DNA from: Deinandra increscens subsp. villosa
Taxonomy: Eukaryota; Streptophyta; Magnoliopsida; Asterales; Asteraceae
DNA: 64,000 bases
Assembly (NCBI GenBank): GCA_039602395.1
Contig: JBCNJP010000010.1
Location: 30,011,414 to 30,075,413 of the forward strand
Reading direction: 5' to 3'
The position numbers and the translations under genes are program-made. Shown piece by piece: positions 22,881 to 33,190 of the stretch (positions are counted from its first letter, which is position 1; the number at the start of each line of letters is the position of its first letter). Below the pieces are notes generated by a model. The model did not search any database, was not told the origin of the DNA, and saw only the letters and a list, made by a program, of their open reading frames with translations.

Positions 22881-22886
22881 ACCTAA

Positions 22887-23545
22887 GTCTCCTACCTTGA
22901 ATCTTCGGATCCTTACATGTTTGTTGTAGGTTTTAGAGATTCTTTGTTGATATGCAGCCATTCTCCAAGCAGCTTGTTCTTGTAGCTCGTCCACAGTATC
23001 AAGGTCGTCAGCCAGGGATTCGTTATTTGCATCCTGGGTTTGACTGATAACCCTGAATGTTGGGACCACCATTTCTATTGGAATGACTGCCTCTGTACCA
23101 AAGACCAAGGAAAACGGAGTCTGGCCTGTGGCATTCTTGGATGTAGTCCTATCATCCCACAATGCCAATGGTAATTCTTCTGCCCATTTTCCCTTCTTCT
23201 CCTTGAACCTTTTCTTCAAATTGTTCATAATGATCTTATTACTAGACTCTGCTTGGCCATTAGCCTGAGGATGCACTGGTGTGGAAGTTATCATTTTTAT
23301 CCTCCAACTCTCACAGAATCCAGTAGTCCTTTTGCCAATGAATTGAGATCCATTGTCACACACTATCTTAGAGGGTATGCCAAATCTTGTTATAATATTC
23401 CTCTTGATGAATGAGATGACTTCTTTTTCTCTGACTTGAACATATGCTTCAGCCTCTATCGACTTTGAAAAGTAATCAGTCATTTGCCAACATAAAGACT
23501 TTTCCTCCTGGTACCTTGGGTAGCTTTCCCACGATGTCCATTCCC
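22887..23545 (-). pseudogene. Tat integrase catalytic core
   Basis: It carries the DDE core for inserting cDNA. On the minus strand the segment starts WGMDIVGKLPKVPGG (first catalytic Asp), changes frame by one base near 23480, then runs TDYFSKSIEAEAY, FGIPSKIVCDNGSQF (second Asp) and HPQANGQAESSNK (Glu). It reaches RRFKVGD at the Harbinger border. The zinc-binding HHCC domain is missing because a deletion joins RNase H directly to the core (about 23550). With the tail at 19094-19279 this is a complete but broken core and C-terminus. Confidence 0.9.
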
Positions 23546-23975
23546 CAACATAAAGACTTGCTGTATGTTGAAAGTTTGAAAATCCTGGGATATGGCCTTC
23601 AGAATTTCTAGGTACTTGGCTAGCTTCTCCCCTTTCACTGCATAAGATCCATTGAAATGATTAGTTAAAAGTAGGGAATCAACATATACTTGGATATTCT
23701 GGATCCCAAGATGCAAGGCTAGTTGTAGGCCAGCAATCAAGGCTTCATACTCTACTTCAGTCTTAGTCGCCTGGAATTCACACCTAACAACCTAGGGTAA
23801 CATGTCCCCCTGTAGCGATTTCAGTATGATTCCAAGGCCTGTCCCCCTGATGTTAGATGCCCCATCCGTAAATAGGGTCCAACATCCTAAGAATTCTTCT
23901 TCCTGTAGGCTCTGGAATTCTTGATCTACTTCATTTTGAATATCGCTACTGAAATCAGCCACAAAGTCTGCTAGA
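23546..23975 (-). pseudogene. Second RNase H-like segment of the Tat element
   Basis: The minus-strand frame with GLQLALHLGIQNIQVYVDS, LLTNHFNGSYAVKGEKLAKY and FQTFNIQQV resembles the additional RNase H that Tat elements carry after the normal RT-linked one. The equivalent of the first catalytic stretch (ASNIRGTGLGIILKS) is also readable near 23820-23865 in another frame. It is broken by frame changes and ends at a deletion near 23555. Assignment rests on position and the YVDS/FNG pattern. Confidence 0.65.
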
Positions 23976-23977
23976 GC

Positions 23978-24470
23978 TTATGATTTTATGGTTGTTCTTG
24001 CTTCATAGACCAGGTTGTAAGCACTCAGCTTTAGGGACCATTTTGCCATCCTACCTGACATCTCAGGTTTTCTCAAGACAGACTTTATAGGGTAGTTAGT
24101 TTTCACATGTATAGTATGAGTCTCAAAATAATGTCTAAGTTTAGAAGAAGCCATACTTAGGGCTAGTATAAGTTTCTCTAAACACGAATACCTGGATTCA
24201 GTATCAAGAAGACTCTTACTTATATAGTACACCGGGTGTTGTTGACCCTCTACATCCTTGGTTAGGACAGCGCTACCGTATTTCTCGAAACTACAAGGTA
24301 TAAGGATAATGGTTCCCCTGGATTCGGCTTCATCGGGAGAGGTGCCGAGGATAGATACGACTTCAAATCCTGGAAGGCTTGTTCATGATGGGATGTCCAT
24401 TCAAATTCTTTATTCTTTCTCAGGATTTCATAGAAGTCACAGCATCTCTCCAATGATTTGGAAATAAAAT
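23978..24470 (-). pseudogene. Tat RNase H (RT-linked)
   Basis: The minus-strand frames contain FEWTSHHEQAFQDLKSYLSS (24290-24440), then VYYISKSLLDTESRY, LEKLILALSMASSKLRHYF and LRKPEMSGRMAKWSL. This is the standard RT-RNase H linker and RNase H region of plant Gypsy elements. Frame changes occur near 24260 and 24420. Confidence 0.85.
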
Positions 24471-25236
24471 ATTCAGGACTGCAACCCGGCCTGTCAGCCT
24501 TTGTACGTCCTTGGTTGATTCTGGTGACTTCAGGTTCACAATGGCACAGATCTGTTCTGGACTAGCTTCAATTCCTCTTTTGGTCACCGTGTAACCCAGG
24601 AATTTACCAGCAACCACTCCAAAGTGACACTTCTCTAGATTCAGCTTCATATTGTACTTGTCCAAGATATCAAAAGATTCTTTAACATCCTGGGTATGGG
24701 TGCTGACACTCAGGGATTTTACCACCATGTCGTCTATATACCATTTGAATTTGTTGAAATCCTGAGGTGGCATCCATGAATGTTAACATTTCATGACCTG
24801 CCGTTGCATCTACCATGGAGTCAATGTGTGGTAAGGGAAAAGGGTCTTTAGGACATGCACGGTTCAGGTCGGTGTAATCCACATAAACCGTCCATTCGCC
24901 ATTTTTCTTCTCCACTACCACCACATTGGCTAACCACCTTGGGAACTTGACTTCCCTGATCATCTTGTTCTTTAATAGGCGTTCTATCTCCTCTTGGATT
25001 ATCACGTACTTCTCAGGAGCATACTTTCTTCTTTTTTTATGCACGGGCCTGTAAGAGGGATCAATACCAAGTTTATGTGTTATAACATCTTTTGATATAC
25101 ATGTCATGTCTTCAGTATTCCATTCAAATGTTGACATTCTGGATCTGAGAAATTCCACCAGCTCTTTTTCAATAGGGCCAAGGATGTTAGTGCCAATTGA
25201 CACTTTTCTCTCATGGTACAAGGATGTTAGAGTCAT
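24420..25236 (-). pseudogene. Tat reverse transcriptase with an internal deletion
   Basis: The N-terminal half reads YRPVHKKRRKYAPEKYVIIQ, WLANVVVVEKKNGEWTVYVD, then NRACPKDPFPLPHID and TFMDATSGFQQIQM. It then jumps directly, out of frame, to the YIDD catalytic box (about 24729-24740) and TKRGIEASPEQICAI. About 60 codons between the FxGFxQI box and YIDD (including the FGL(K)NAGATY block) are missing, so the enzyme cannot work even though YIDD remains. Confidence 0.92.
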
Positions 25237-25293
25237 TTGCTTTACATCCTGCTCCTTTGCTTCTAGGATATCCTTGGCCTTCTTCTTTAGTTG

Positions 25294-25695
25294 TTATCCT
25301 TGACGGGCCTTCGCTGAGATTTTCATAGATGATGTGTAGCAGTCCTTTGCCTCTTGCTGATCGCTATGGATGGTGACCACTCCCCAGGGTGTTGGCAATT
25401 TGACACACTGATGGTAGGTCGAGGGAACAGCTTTCATGTCATGAATCCAAGGTCTGCCCAAGATGATGTTGTACCCGGACAGAGCGTCCATGACACAAAA
25501 GCATTGCATCAAGTTCACTCCCTCAATGTATACTGGGAGCTTCACCTCTCCCAGGGTGTTTTTTGTTTCACCACTGAAACCCACGAGGACCGTGGATTTG
25601 GCGATGATCTCATCCTGGGATATCCCCATCTTGGTCAATGTTTCAAGTTGAATTATGTTGACAGAACGGCCCCCGTCAATCAGGATCCTCTTCAA
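25294..25695 (-). pseudogene. Tat aspartic protease
   Basis: The minus-strand frame begins KRILIDGGRSVNII, with the active-site D-G-G in place of the more common D-S/T-G, as often seen in Tat elements. It continues through LGEVKLPVYIEGV to the flap/second-strand block YNIILGRPWIHDMKAVPSTY. The reading frame here is clean, but the join to Gag near 25696 is a frame-changing deletion that also removed the Gag zinc knuckle. Confidence 0.85.
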
Positions 25696-26913
25696 GTCTA
25701 ATGAATTGTAAGGCCCTATGCCTTACTTCATTAAGCCTGTGACAAGGGTTTACCACAAGATCTTGATAGAAGGGCGAATCCTTCTTAAGGCCCATTATGA
25801 ATGCTTGGACAACGGTAGCAATATCCATGTTGGGATATCCAGGGTTTCCCTGCCAAACCTATTCACATAATTCCCGAGAGACTCGTTAGCATCCTGGGTA
25901 ACCTTGTAAAGATCACTCATCAGTTTTTTGAAACTGCGACTACAAGAGAACTGGTTATTGAATATATTTATTAAATGAGAAAAAGATATGATAGAAAAGG
26001 GTGGAACACTCAGCAGCCATTTCAAAGCTGAGCCTGTGAGTGTCGACCCGAAACCTTTACATAGGCACGCCTCCTTGATTCCAGGGGGCATATAGATTAC
26101 TTCCATCCTTTCCATATACTGGGCTACGTCTTCCTCCGGGTCAGTTGTGCCATCGTACAGCTTTATGTTAGGAGTCCGGAACCTCTTGGGTATTTCTATG
26201 TCACATATTGGGGGAGCAAACCTTGAAAGTCGATGACTCGCCGGTGCTACTTCAGGGATAGGTTGGACCACCCTAGGGACACTCGACATTATCTCTTTTA
26301 ATTTCTTGAGCTCCTTGGCCACTGCTGGGCTAAGACCTGCGTCCTGCACAAATTCATTAGTATAAGCATTAAAATTGGGGGTTCCGAGGATGTTACCAGT
26401 ATCCTGGGTTGCAGTGCCCCCAGGATTCGCGGTGGATTCCCTGAATGTAGACACCCTAGGTCTGTCAGCCAGGGTGGCGTAAGCACTAGCGCATGCAGGT
26501 CTCATATATGTGCCTAGGATGTCGTCTCCTACGCTAGACCCATCCCTGGGACTGTTGAATTGTAGCCTCCTTGCCTGAACATGAGACGCATGTGTATGAT
26601 CCACTCTGTTCATCTCTGATCTCAGCCTAGCCAGCTCCCCAAGTATATCCTGGTTCACATTCTGTTTTTGCTCCATGTACTACTGCATCTTTGCAAACAT
26701 AGTGAGGAATTCATCATTGGAGACAATTACTGGGATTTCTCCACCACGTCCTGATCCCGTGACACCCTGGTTGACTGTCCGACTGGTGTTGTGGTTCACG
26801 GTACTCGTTGTTGATGTGGTAACACGTGGCGGAGGAGGAGGAAGGACAATGCTAGTTGCAGAAGAGGTGCTCACAGGGGTAGACGCATTCGAGGTACTTG
26901 GTTGTGTTGCCAT
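25696..26913 (-). pseudogene. Tat Gag (capsid) with premature stop
   Basis: The likely start is the ATG at 26911-26913 (MATQPSTSNA...), about 95 bases after the PBS. An in-frame TAG stands near 26678, after which the frame continues to about 25795 with MEQKQNVNQDILGELARLRS and the retrotransposon gag block PKRFRTPNIKLYDGTTDPEE and FKKLMSDLYKVTQDANESL. The end of Gag is readable in another frame (TVVQAFIMGLKKDSPFY). It forms the virus-like particle in live relatives; here it is broken. Confidence 0.88.
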
Positions 26914-26987
26914 TTTTTTACAAATTTTTGTAAATATCAAGTTAAAAATGAATCTAACAAGAGTTTGGAAAAAGATTGACACAAATT

Positions 26988-27006
26988 GCCCCACGATGGG
27001 CGCCAA
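26988..27006 (-). other. Primer-binding site of the Tat element
   Basis: On the minus strand, two to three bases after the 5' LTR end (CCAAAACA) stands TGGCGCCCATCGTGGGGCA. TGGCGCC-type sites are typical of Tat/Athila elements and differ from the Met-tRNA site of the Copia elements in this window. Confidence 0.8.
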
Positions 27007-28079
27007 ATTGTTTTGGCTAAAAATTACAAGACTTAACTTAGTAACCAAATTAGTTTGTGAGGTTAGGTGTCCTGAATGCTAAGTTTATAAAATAAAGTTT
27101 ACCGGTTAAAATCCAAGGTTGAATGGAAGAAATGGAAACACAAACATTAACTTCCCTGGATGCAACTAAGAACACCGAGATTTTTGAGGGGAAAAAGCCC
27201 TTAACCCTTGGATGTCTCCAAGAGCCGGCAGCATAAAAAACCCCTTGGCAACGATAACACACGTTACCCGTTTGTTCCAATAAAAAATAATTCGAGTACA
27301 AGTGTTTGCGGCTTGTTTTCTAAGTGATAGTGTGAGTACAAGTGATTGAGAGTGAAAAAAAATCAAGTCCTATGCCGCGTTTAAATACATAAGAAACCTA
27401 ACTGACATCCCGAGATTCTAGGGATCCTCTTTCTAACGGCTTGCGACTGTTATTGACCGAGTTTAACGGCGAGTCTTCTTCCTCACGTTTATACCAGACC
27501 TTGACCAAGTCCATATGACCGTTATCCACACGTTCGTACTTGGCTTTGATCAACATAAAGTCAATAAAACGTTAGTAAGGATGCCTCAGCATGCTGGGTA
27601 TCCGTGCATGCTAGGATCAGTTAGTATAAACAAATAGTCCCTAGATGCATGACATCCTGGTATATAAATCATTTAAGGGTACCGAGAATTGAATTGTTAG
27701 GGGTAAACCTTGGCTCTCTCTGGGTGATTTTGGCGAATTTTAGGGTTTCCCTAAATCATTTTTTTCTGCCTGTTCTTTGATCGATCTTCCTCATCGATTC
27801 TTCCCACCTAATTGAGACCAGAGAATTGAAATTTCATAGGTGCATGGGGGATCCCGATTTGGGTTTTTGTTTGAGTTGTTATCCTATCTTCTTGGAGCGT
27901 ATATCTGTATTGCGTTTTGGAGTCCCTTTCGTTTCTGATTGCTGTTTCCTTTTGCTGATTGGGTTTTCGATCTGCTATTGCTGCCGTTTTTGGGTTTCTC
28001 TCGTCTGCTAGGGTTTGCACGCAGCCGCCGCTTTTAGGGTTACGTACACAGCCGCTATTCAGATTAGGCTTTTGTAATA

Positions 28080-29689
28080 ATGGGGCCTGGTAAGTTCGCA
28101 AATCTCAAGAATGTTGACGGATCTATTTTAACTAGTCGAGGGATTCTTAAAACTTCTGGCCTGCATATTGGTTTGAATGTTGTCCCGTCACCACCGGAAA
28201 ATTCATCTCCGGCGGCTGATGGGGTTGTGGGTCGTGGTGTTGACGAAGATAACTCTTCTCTGGCGACTAAGTTGGTTAATGTTACAAGTTCTGGTAAGCC
28301 AATGGATGCTAAAGCTGCTAGTTGTAATGAGGAAAAGTTACCGACGTCGGCATCGATTATCGGAAAAAAGCCCTTGGCGGCTGACCACGTCGATATAGTT
28401 GCTGTTAATAATTCTCTGATTCAGGTCAACGTAGCAGATGGGTCTTTGCCAGGTGCAGCAGGTGATCCGACTACGGCTGTTATGCCACCTAAACCCATGC
28501 AAAATAACGTGGAACATGTGAGTTATGCAGCAACTGTAGTGGGGGACAATTCTGGAAAAATTCAGGTAAATAACAAGAAAAAGATGGTCAATTTTAGGTC
28601 CCTTGTGAGTGAGTCCATCCATGAACATGCTGATGTGGTTCTACCCAAAACTTCAGTTCAACAGGTTCAAGATAAATTTGCTTTCACGCTTGTTGGTTAC
28701 TTCTTGGATGATAGACTTGCCTACCCGGTTGTTGACTACTATGTGAAGGCGAAATGGGGTAAGTTTGGGTTGCAAAAAATAATGATGAACTCCAATGGCT
28801 TTTTCTTTTTCAAATTTGCAACAAAAAAGGGGATGATGGACGTTTTGGAAGGTGGTCCTTGGATCATTCGGAACAAGCCTATAATTCTAAATGTGTGGAA
28901 TCCTACCATTAAATTGGAAAAAAATGACATAAAAAAGATAGCGGTTTGGGTCAAATTTCACAATGTTCCTTTAGCTGCTTATACTGATGATGGCTTGAGT
29001 CTTATTGCGACTGAAGTGGGGAAAAACCGATGATGCTGGATTCTTACTCTACGGATATGTGCATTAATAATTGGGGGAGAAGCAGCTATGCTAGAGCTCT
29101 TATTTCTATTTCTGCTGATCACGATTTACTTGATAAAGTAATGGTTGCTATTCTTGAGCTTAATGGAGACTCTTTTGTGACTGAAAGTGTTGCTGTGGAA
29201 TATGAGTGGAAACCCCCTCACTGTTCGCACTGTTGTGTTTTTGGACATCAAAAGATTAACTGTCCTAAGCAGGTGAGTACCACTATACCCTTGGCTCCTC
29301 AAAAGGTTGATGATCAAGGTTTTGTTGAAGTGTCAAACAAGAAAAGGGCCAAAAAACATAGGGTTCCAACTAAAAATCAGAAGTCCAAGTTTGAGTACAG
29401 GCCGGTTACTGGTAATGGTAAGAAGTCTTCTACCTCTGACCCTAAGCCTTCTGCTAAGGCTTCTAAGCCGCCGATCTCTACTAGAAACTCGTATGAGGCT
29501 TTGGATGGTTATGGTTACTATGGTTCTTCCGGTTACGAGTATGATGATTTTGTGGCTGAAGGTCGTTATGAGAACATGGTGGATGATGTTGTTAAAGATG
29601 ATAATGAAACTGGCAGATTTATGGCGTCTAATACAGCGTCTTCCTCAAAAGGAGCAAGCACTCCTATGTTCAAACGTGGTTTCCTATGA
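28080..29689 (+). pseudogene. LINE ORF1: RNA-binding protein (DUF4283 plus CCHC knuckle)
   Basis: The start ATG at 28080 follows the leader. The N-terminal 190 residues are variable. A DUF4283-type domain follows (FAFTLVGYFLDDRLAYPVVD, FFFFKFATKKGMMDVLEGGP, WIIRNKPIILNVWNP). A frame change in an A run at about 29023-29028 moves the rest to the frame 29030-29689, with the zinc knuckle CSHCCVFGHQKINC near 29221-29263 and a Lys/Ser-rich tail. ORF1 proteins coat LINE RNA. One small frameshift is the only lesion seen. Confidence 0.85.
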
Positions 29690-29749
29690 TGTGCCTTGTT
29701 TTTAGCTCCTTTTGGCTCCGGAATTGGAGTTGTTCTGTGGCTTTAGTCT

Positions 29750-29970
29750 TCGATGATGGTGGCTGATCGCTAGTGTTTGTAGCGGGTGACGTTCTAGTTT
29801 TGTGTAGACTAGGTGCTTTTTATTTGGTTGTTCACTTTGTCATTTTTTGTTTTGCTCGTCTTGTTTACATACTGGGGCATGTCCCATGTATGAACTAGGT
29901 TGGACTCTCCTTCCAACTTGTTCTTCATTGTTTTGGGAATAGAATCACCGGGGAAACCTTTTACCCAATA
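29750..29970 (+). other. 3' UTR/tail of LINE-2, related to LINE-1 tail
   Basis: Both LINEs share the GATGATGGTGGCTGA end of ORF2. They then have T-rich spacer, a GGGGYATGTCCC/GGGGTTTGTCCC block with an imperfect inverted partner, and TCACCGGGGWAACC(C)TTTACCCA followed by A residues. The common end probably marks the RNA structure recognised by the RT (inference). Confidence 0.6.
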
Positions 29971-30009
29971 AAAAAGAATAGAAATTGAAATCCAGGGCAT
30001 AACAATTAT

Positions 30010-30751
30010 ATTCATCTTCATTACTTTAATCCTAATTTCCATTAACTCCATCTACTACTCATAGCCAATTCCGTAATATCAAAGCAAGTCCTGCCACGAC
30101 AAATTACAGTGTACATGAAACAATTATGGCATTTCTAAGTACTAACACTAGTGCTAATTGACCATTCGGGTACACACCAAAGAACCTTAAATTTCCTAGG
30201 AGAAAATTACCTTAAGTGCCAGTACTCTTAGCCTTAATCGATTTAGTGGGGTTCATCCACATTCTTCGCACACCTATGGGCTCAGTAGTTAGGTTGATCA
30301 AGTCTAACCCTCGCCGACCTTGTGCGAATACGTGGTAGCCGCCTACACGACCCAAAAATGCCTCAAGTACGATCAAGGGAACTAACCACTGGTTATACAA
30401 AATCACTCCAAGCAACTCATACGTAGAGTAACGAACCCTATTTCACACTAATGACTAAGTGTCCTATGCAAATAACCACACATACACAAGAAACTATAGA
30501 CTATCGGCATTTATGTGTATGGTAGGGTTCATCAAATCTAGTGCACATGTGGGTACGGATGATAGTTTGCGAGGCTACAATCCACACTGACCTTACACAA
30601 ATCTTAGATCGCTGCCTAGCACACAAATATCTGCCTAAGTCTAGGAGTGATCCACACTGACCTTACACAAATCTTAGAGCCATTATAGGTTCGAGCTTAA
30701 GGTTTCAACGGAACGCTTAATCTGCTGAAACCTTGGGCTCTGATACGAACA
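30010..30751 (-). other. Internal (leader) region of the large-LTR element, third copy, right part
   Basis: It continues the sequence interrupted at 15256; homologous to 1900-1979/5078-5390 and 7600-8529. It contains a small direct duplication of GATCCACACTGACCTTACAC (30577 area and 30652). It ends with the PBS-like GGGCTCTGATACGAA (30735-30749). No coding sequence. Confidence 0.72.
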
Positions 30752-33069
30752 TGTCACAACCCCGCCGCAGGCCCCGCCGAGATGCGAGGAGGGAGGGGGA
30801 CCAGTTGCCATATCAGAACACGCGGAAGCAAAGAAATATTAATAACAACACGGATCAACTAGTCCTGTAAATACTTAGTACATATCACGGCGATAGTCAC
30901 TTATAGTAAGTGCACTTCCCGAGTTACATTGTGCTAAAATGGTCCCAGGTAGCCCTAAGGCTGTTATCCAACTAAGTTTACATATTTTCGTACATAAACT
31001 AACCAACTGGGATCCATATCACTATCATCAGTCTATCTCTTTCCTATGTACGCCCCTCTTTACCACAACAGCTATTTACCTGCAACATAAATTAAAACAT
31101 GTCAACAACAGAAGTTGTTGGTGAGTTCGCCTAAGGTCAAAACTCAATCCTATTTTCTGCCTAAGGTCAAAACTCAATCCAGAAAACACTGGCGCGTGCC
31201 CCTGTATCCCCCTCATGTACACAACATATATGGCATACCATCATACCGTCGTAATTTAATACTAGGTATCGCATGGGTATGAGCCTGTACTGACTCCCTA
31301 CACAACTGCAAGGTTCCAATATATGTCTAACGGTCACGACTGAAGGACGTAATGACCCAAGTAATATCCCCTTGAATGAATATTAGCTAGCGTAACCGAA
31401 CCCCTCATTCACAACATCTAACTGTATAACTAGCATAGCATAACGAGAAAAATAAAATAATTTGAAGCACTTCAAAAGCTAGCGATACTCATAGTCGGTC
31501 CAGTTACCTTTGAGAACAGACAAATGCTTGACCGATGTCAAGTTGCAAACTCGTTAACCTAAACACAGATAGGTATAAACAATTTAACACAGTATTTATA
31601 CTGGTTAGGCTCGGTGATTCACCGTACTTTAATCTATACGATATGTATGTAGGTTAACGTCCCAATACGACCGGATGTCCCGATACAGTAGTATGACTTA
31701 ACACGATCACTATCATGTTCTTCTGATAGTTTTATATTAAAACAGATCGTACCAGATACGCCAGTATGCCTACCAGTCTCAATACAACCGTATGGCCTGT
31801 TTTAACAGATAAACGAATATAACATAACACTCGAGTCTCGAATGGTTATTGTTCAACAATCCTTAGACTTTTACATAAAATCATAATAACTAAATACATA
31901 AATATATAAATATGTGTTTACAATTATAATACATAAATACTTTGGTTTTCAATAACCGTTCCTCACATGTCGAGTACACGATATAAATATAATGATACAG
32001 TACGAAGAACACTGTATACCTCCGAATCGATACGTAGACTCGAACCCGGTTATCCAAAAAACACTAAACATATCCGAATTCGACGAGCGAGTAGTCTATT
32101 CCATGTAGAATTTCGTCACGAACAATAATCCGTGCTTAGTTTTCTAGTTTGACCTCGTTTGAGCCTTCATATTCGTTGACAAGAATGTATGGGGTTTGAC
32201 CCGGTTGACTTTTGTTGAACAAATTCCACACAATACACAAATCTGTCCAAGTTAATCTCCACAACCCCTAGACTTGATTCTAAACAACCACAGCCATCAT
32301 TCGACCACTTTCCCTGCGGCCGGTGGCCATGGCCACCGCTGGTCAGTCTCGCGCCACCATGAACCACCTCCAAAACCTTCACTCGAGCACGAGAAAACAT
32401 CATCTAACCTCAAAATTATGCCATCCATATACAATACAACTTCAAATCTGTGAACGAACAACAATGATTATTGGGGGCATGTGACGATCAGAGTTTTGAA
32501 AAAGAAGGAATCGAGTGGAAACAGGAATGAAACACAAGGTTTCGGGACTTAGCTTTTTCTAATCAGAACCACATCATCGGAGTCAAGGCTGCTCGGTGGT
32601 CCCCAACCGCCGCAGCCCCGTCACGGTGCAATAAACAACCCAAATAACATCATCATCTCAAATCTGTGATATTCAGTAATAGACCTGGAATTTAGAATGA
32701 GAACCCAAGATGGAAAAATATGAACCAAAAAAATAAATCAGATCCTTACCTTCGTCGAAATCGCGATACATGGGGTCGCCATAGCTGTCATGATGGCCGA
32801 CAACCACCACCAGACCCTCACCGTCTACGAGCATGGTGAAACAAAAGGGGAAAACTGCATCTGGGATAGGCTTCACATGAAAACACCGCCGCTCAAGGTT
32901 CTTCGAGGGCCTTATCCACCACCGAAGGCGAGCGGGAGCAGTGCCGCTGCTGTTCTTACCGGACCCAAGCCACACATTAGGTTGTTGCTGCGTTTCTGGT
33001 TCGTTGCTCGAGATCCAAGCTCAGAACTAAAATCTAGATGCCATAGGGATGAAGAGGAGAAGAAATGGG

Positions 33070-33190
33070 TAAACGTGTTTATGATTTCATGATCATAAAG
33101 AATGATTACATCCCCTATATATATCTATACAAGATACGCATCTAGTCCCTATATATTACTGAACATATAATACAATACCATAGACTAATA
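33070..33190 (-). repeat. 3' LTR of the short-LTR Copia element
   Basis: 121 bp; its partner at 37661-37781 is identical except TATAATAC here versus TACAATAC there. The adjoining CGCCCCCGCA (33191-33200) is the PPT read from the other strand. Confidence 0.93.

Larger units (their letters stand above)
19280..22883 (+). mobile_element. PIF/Harbinger DNA transposon, 3.6 kb
   Basis: Its ends are GGTGGCGTTTGTTTTTTGGC and, at the right end in reverse complement, GGTGCTGTTTGTTTTTGAAG. It is flanked by the 3-base duplication TAA (19277-19279 and 22884-22886), the classic target of this superfamily. It contains both expected genes: a Myb/SANT-like protein and a DDE transposase. Subterminal regions carry repeated GTCTGCAGAC-type words. 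It interrupts the Tat integrase, so it is younger than that element. Confidence 0.94.
27690..29973 (+). mobile_element. ORF2-less L1-like LINE (LINE-2)
   Basis: It inserted at GGGTACCGAGAAT|AGAAATTG in the Tat LTR (the empty site is at about 15927). A short duplication (A)GAAT flanks it. It has a 5' leader, ORF1, and then within about 60 bases the C-terminal end of ORF2 (TTCGATGATGGTGGCTGA, compare LINE-1 at 4847) plus 3' UTR and A tract. The whole endonuclease-RT body is missing, while both ends look complete. This is an internal-deletion derivative rather than 5' truncation. Confidence 0.88.
15257..30004 (-). mobile_element. Tat-lineage Ty3/Gypsy retrotransposon with nested insertions
   Basis: The element is bounded by the 5-base duplication ATTAT at 15252-15256 and 30005-30009; the empty target is visible near 1899. 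It has two LTRs beginning TGTTTTGGC and ending GGGCATAACA, and a PBS (minus strand TGGCGCCCATCGTGGGGC). It has a PPT (minus strand TTTGGGGGCAAT) and minus-strand gag-pro-RT-RNaseH-integrase. A second RNase H-like segment, an antisense gene after integrase and the PBS type together point to Tat. It is inactive: stops in gag, deletions in RT and between RNase H and integrase, plus a Harbinger and a LINE insertion. Confidence 0.92.
27009..30004 (-). repeat. 5' LTR of the Tat element, split by a LINE
   Basis: 27009-27689 plus about 29974-30004 together match the 703 bp 3' LTR at 15257-15959. Ends TG...CA. The interruption is the LINE at 27690-29973. Confidence 0.9.

Noticed and set aside
26675..27082. 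Plus-strand 135-residue ORF overlapping the Tat Gag start and PBS
   Set aside because: It is the complement of the Gag N-terminus; the Gag frame has the family motifs and start context.
29307..29705. 132-residue Leu/Arg/Met-rich ORF
   Set aside because: Shadow of the LINE ORF1 C-terminal frame, which carries the recognisable zinc knuckle.
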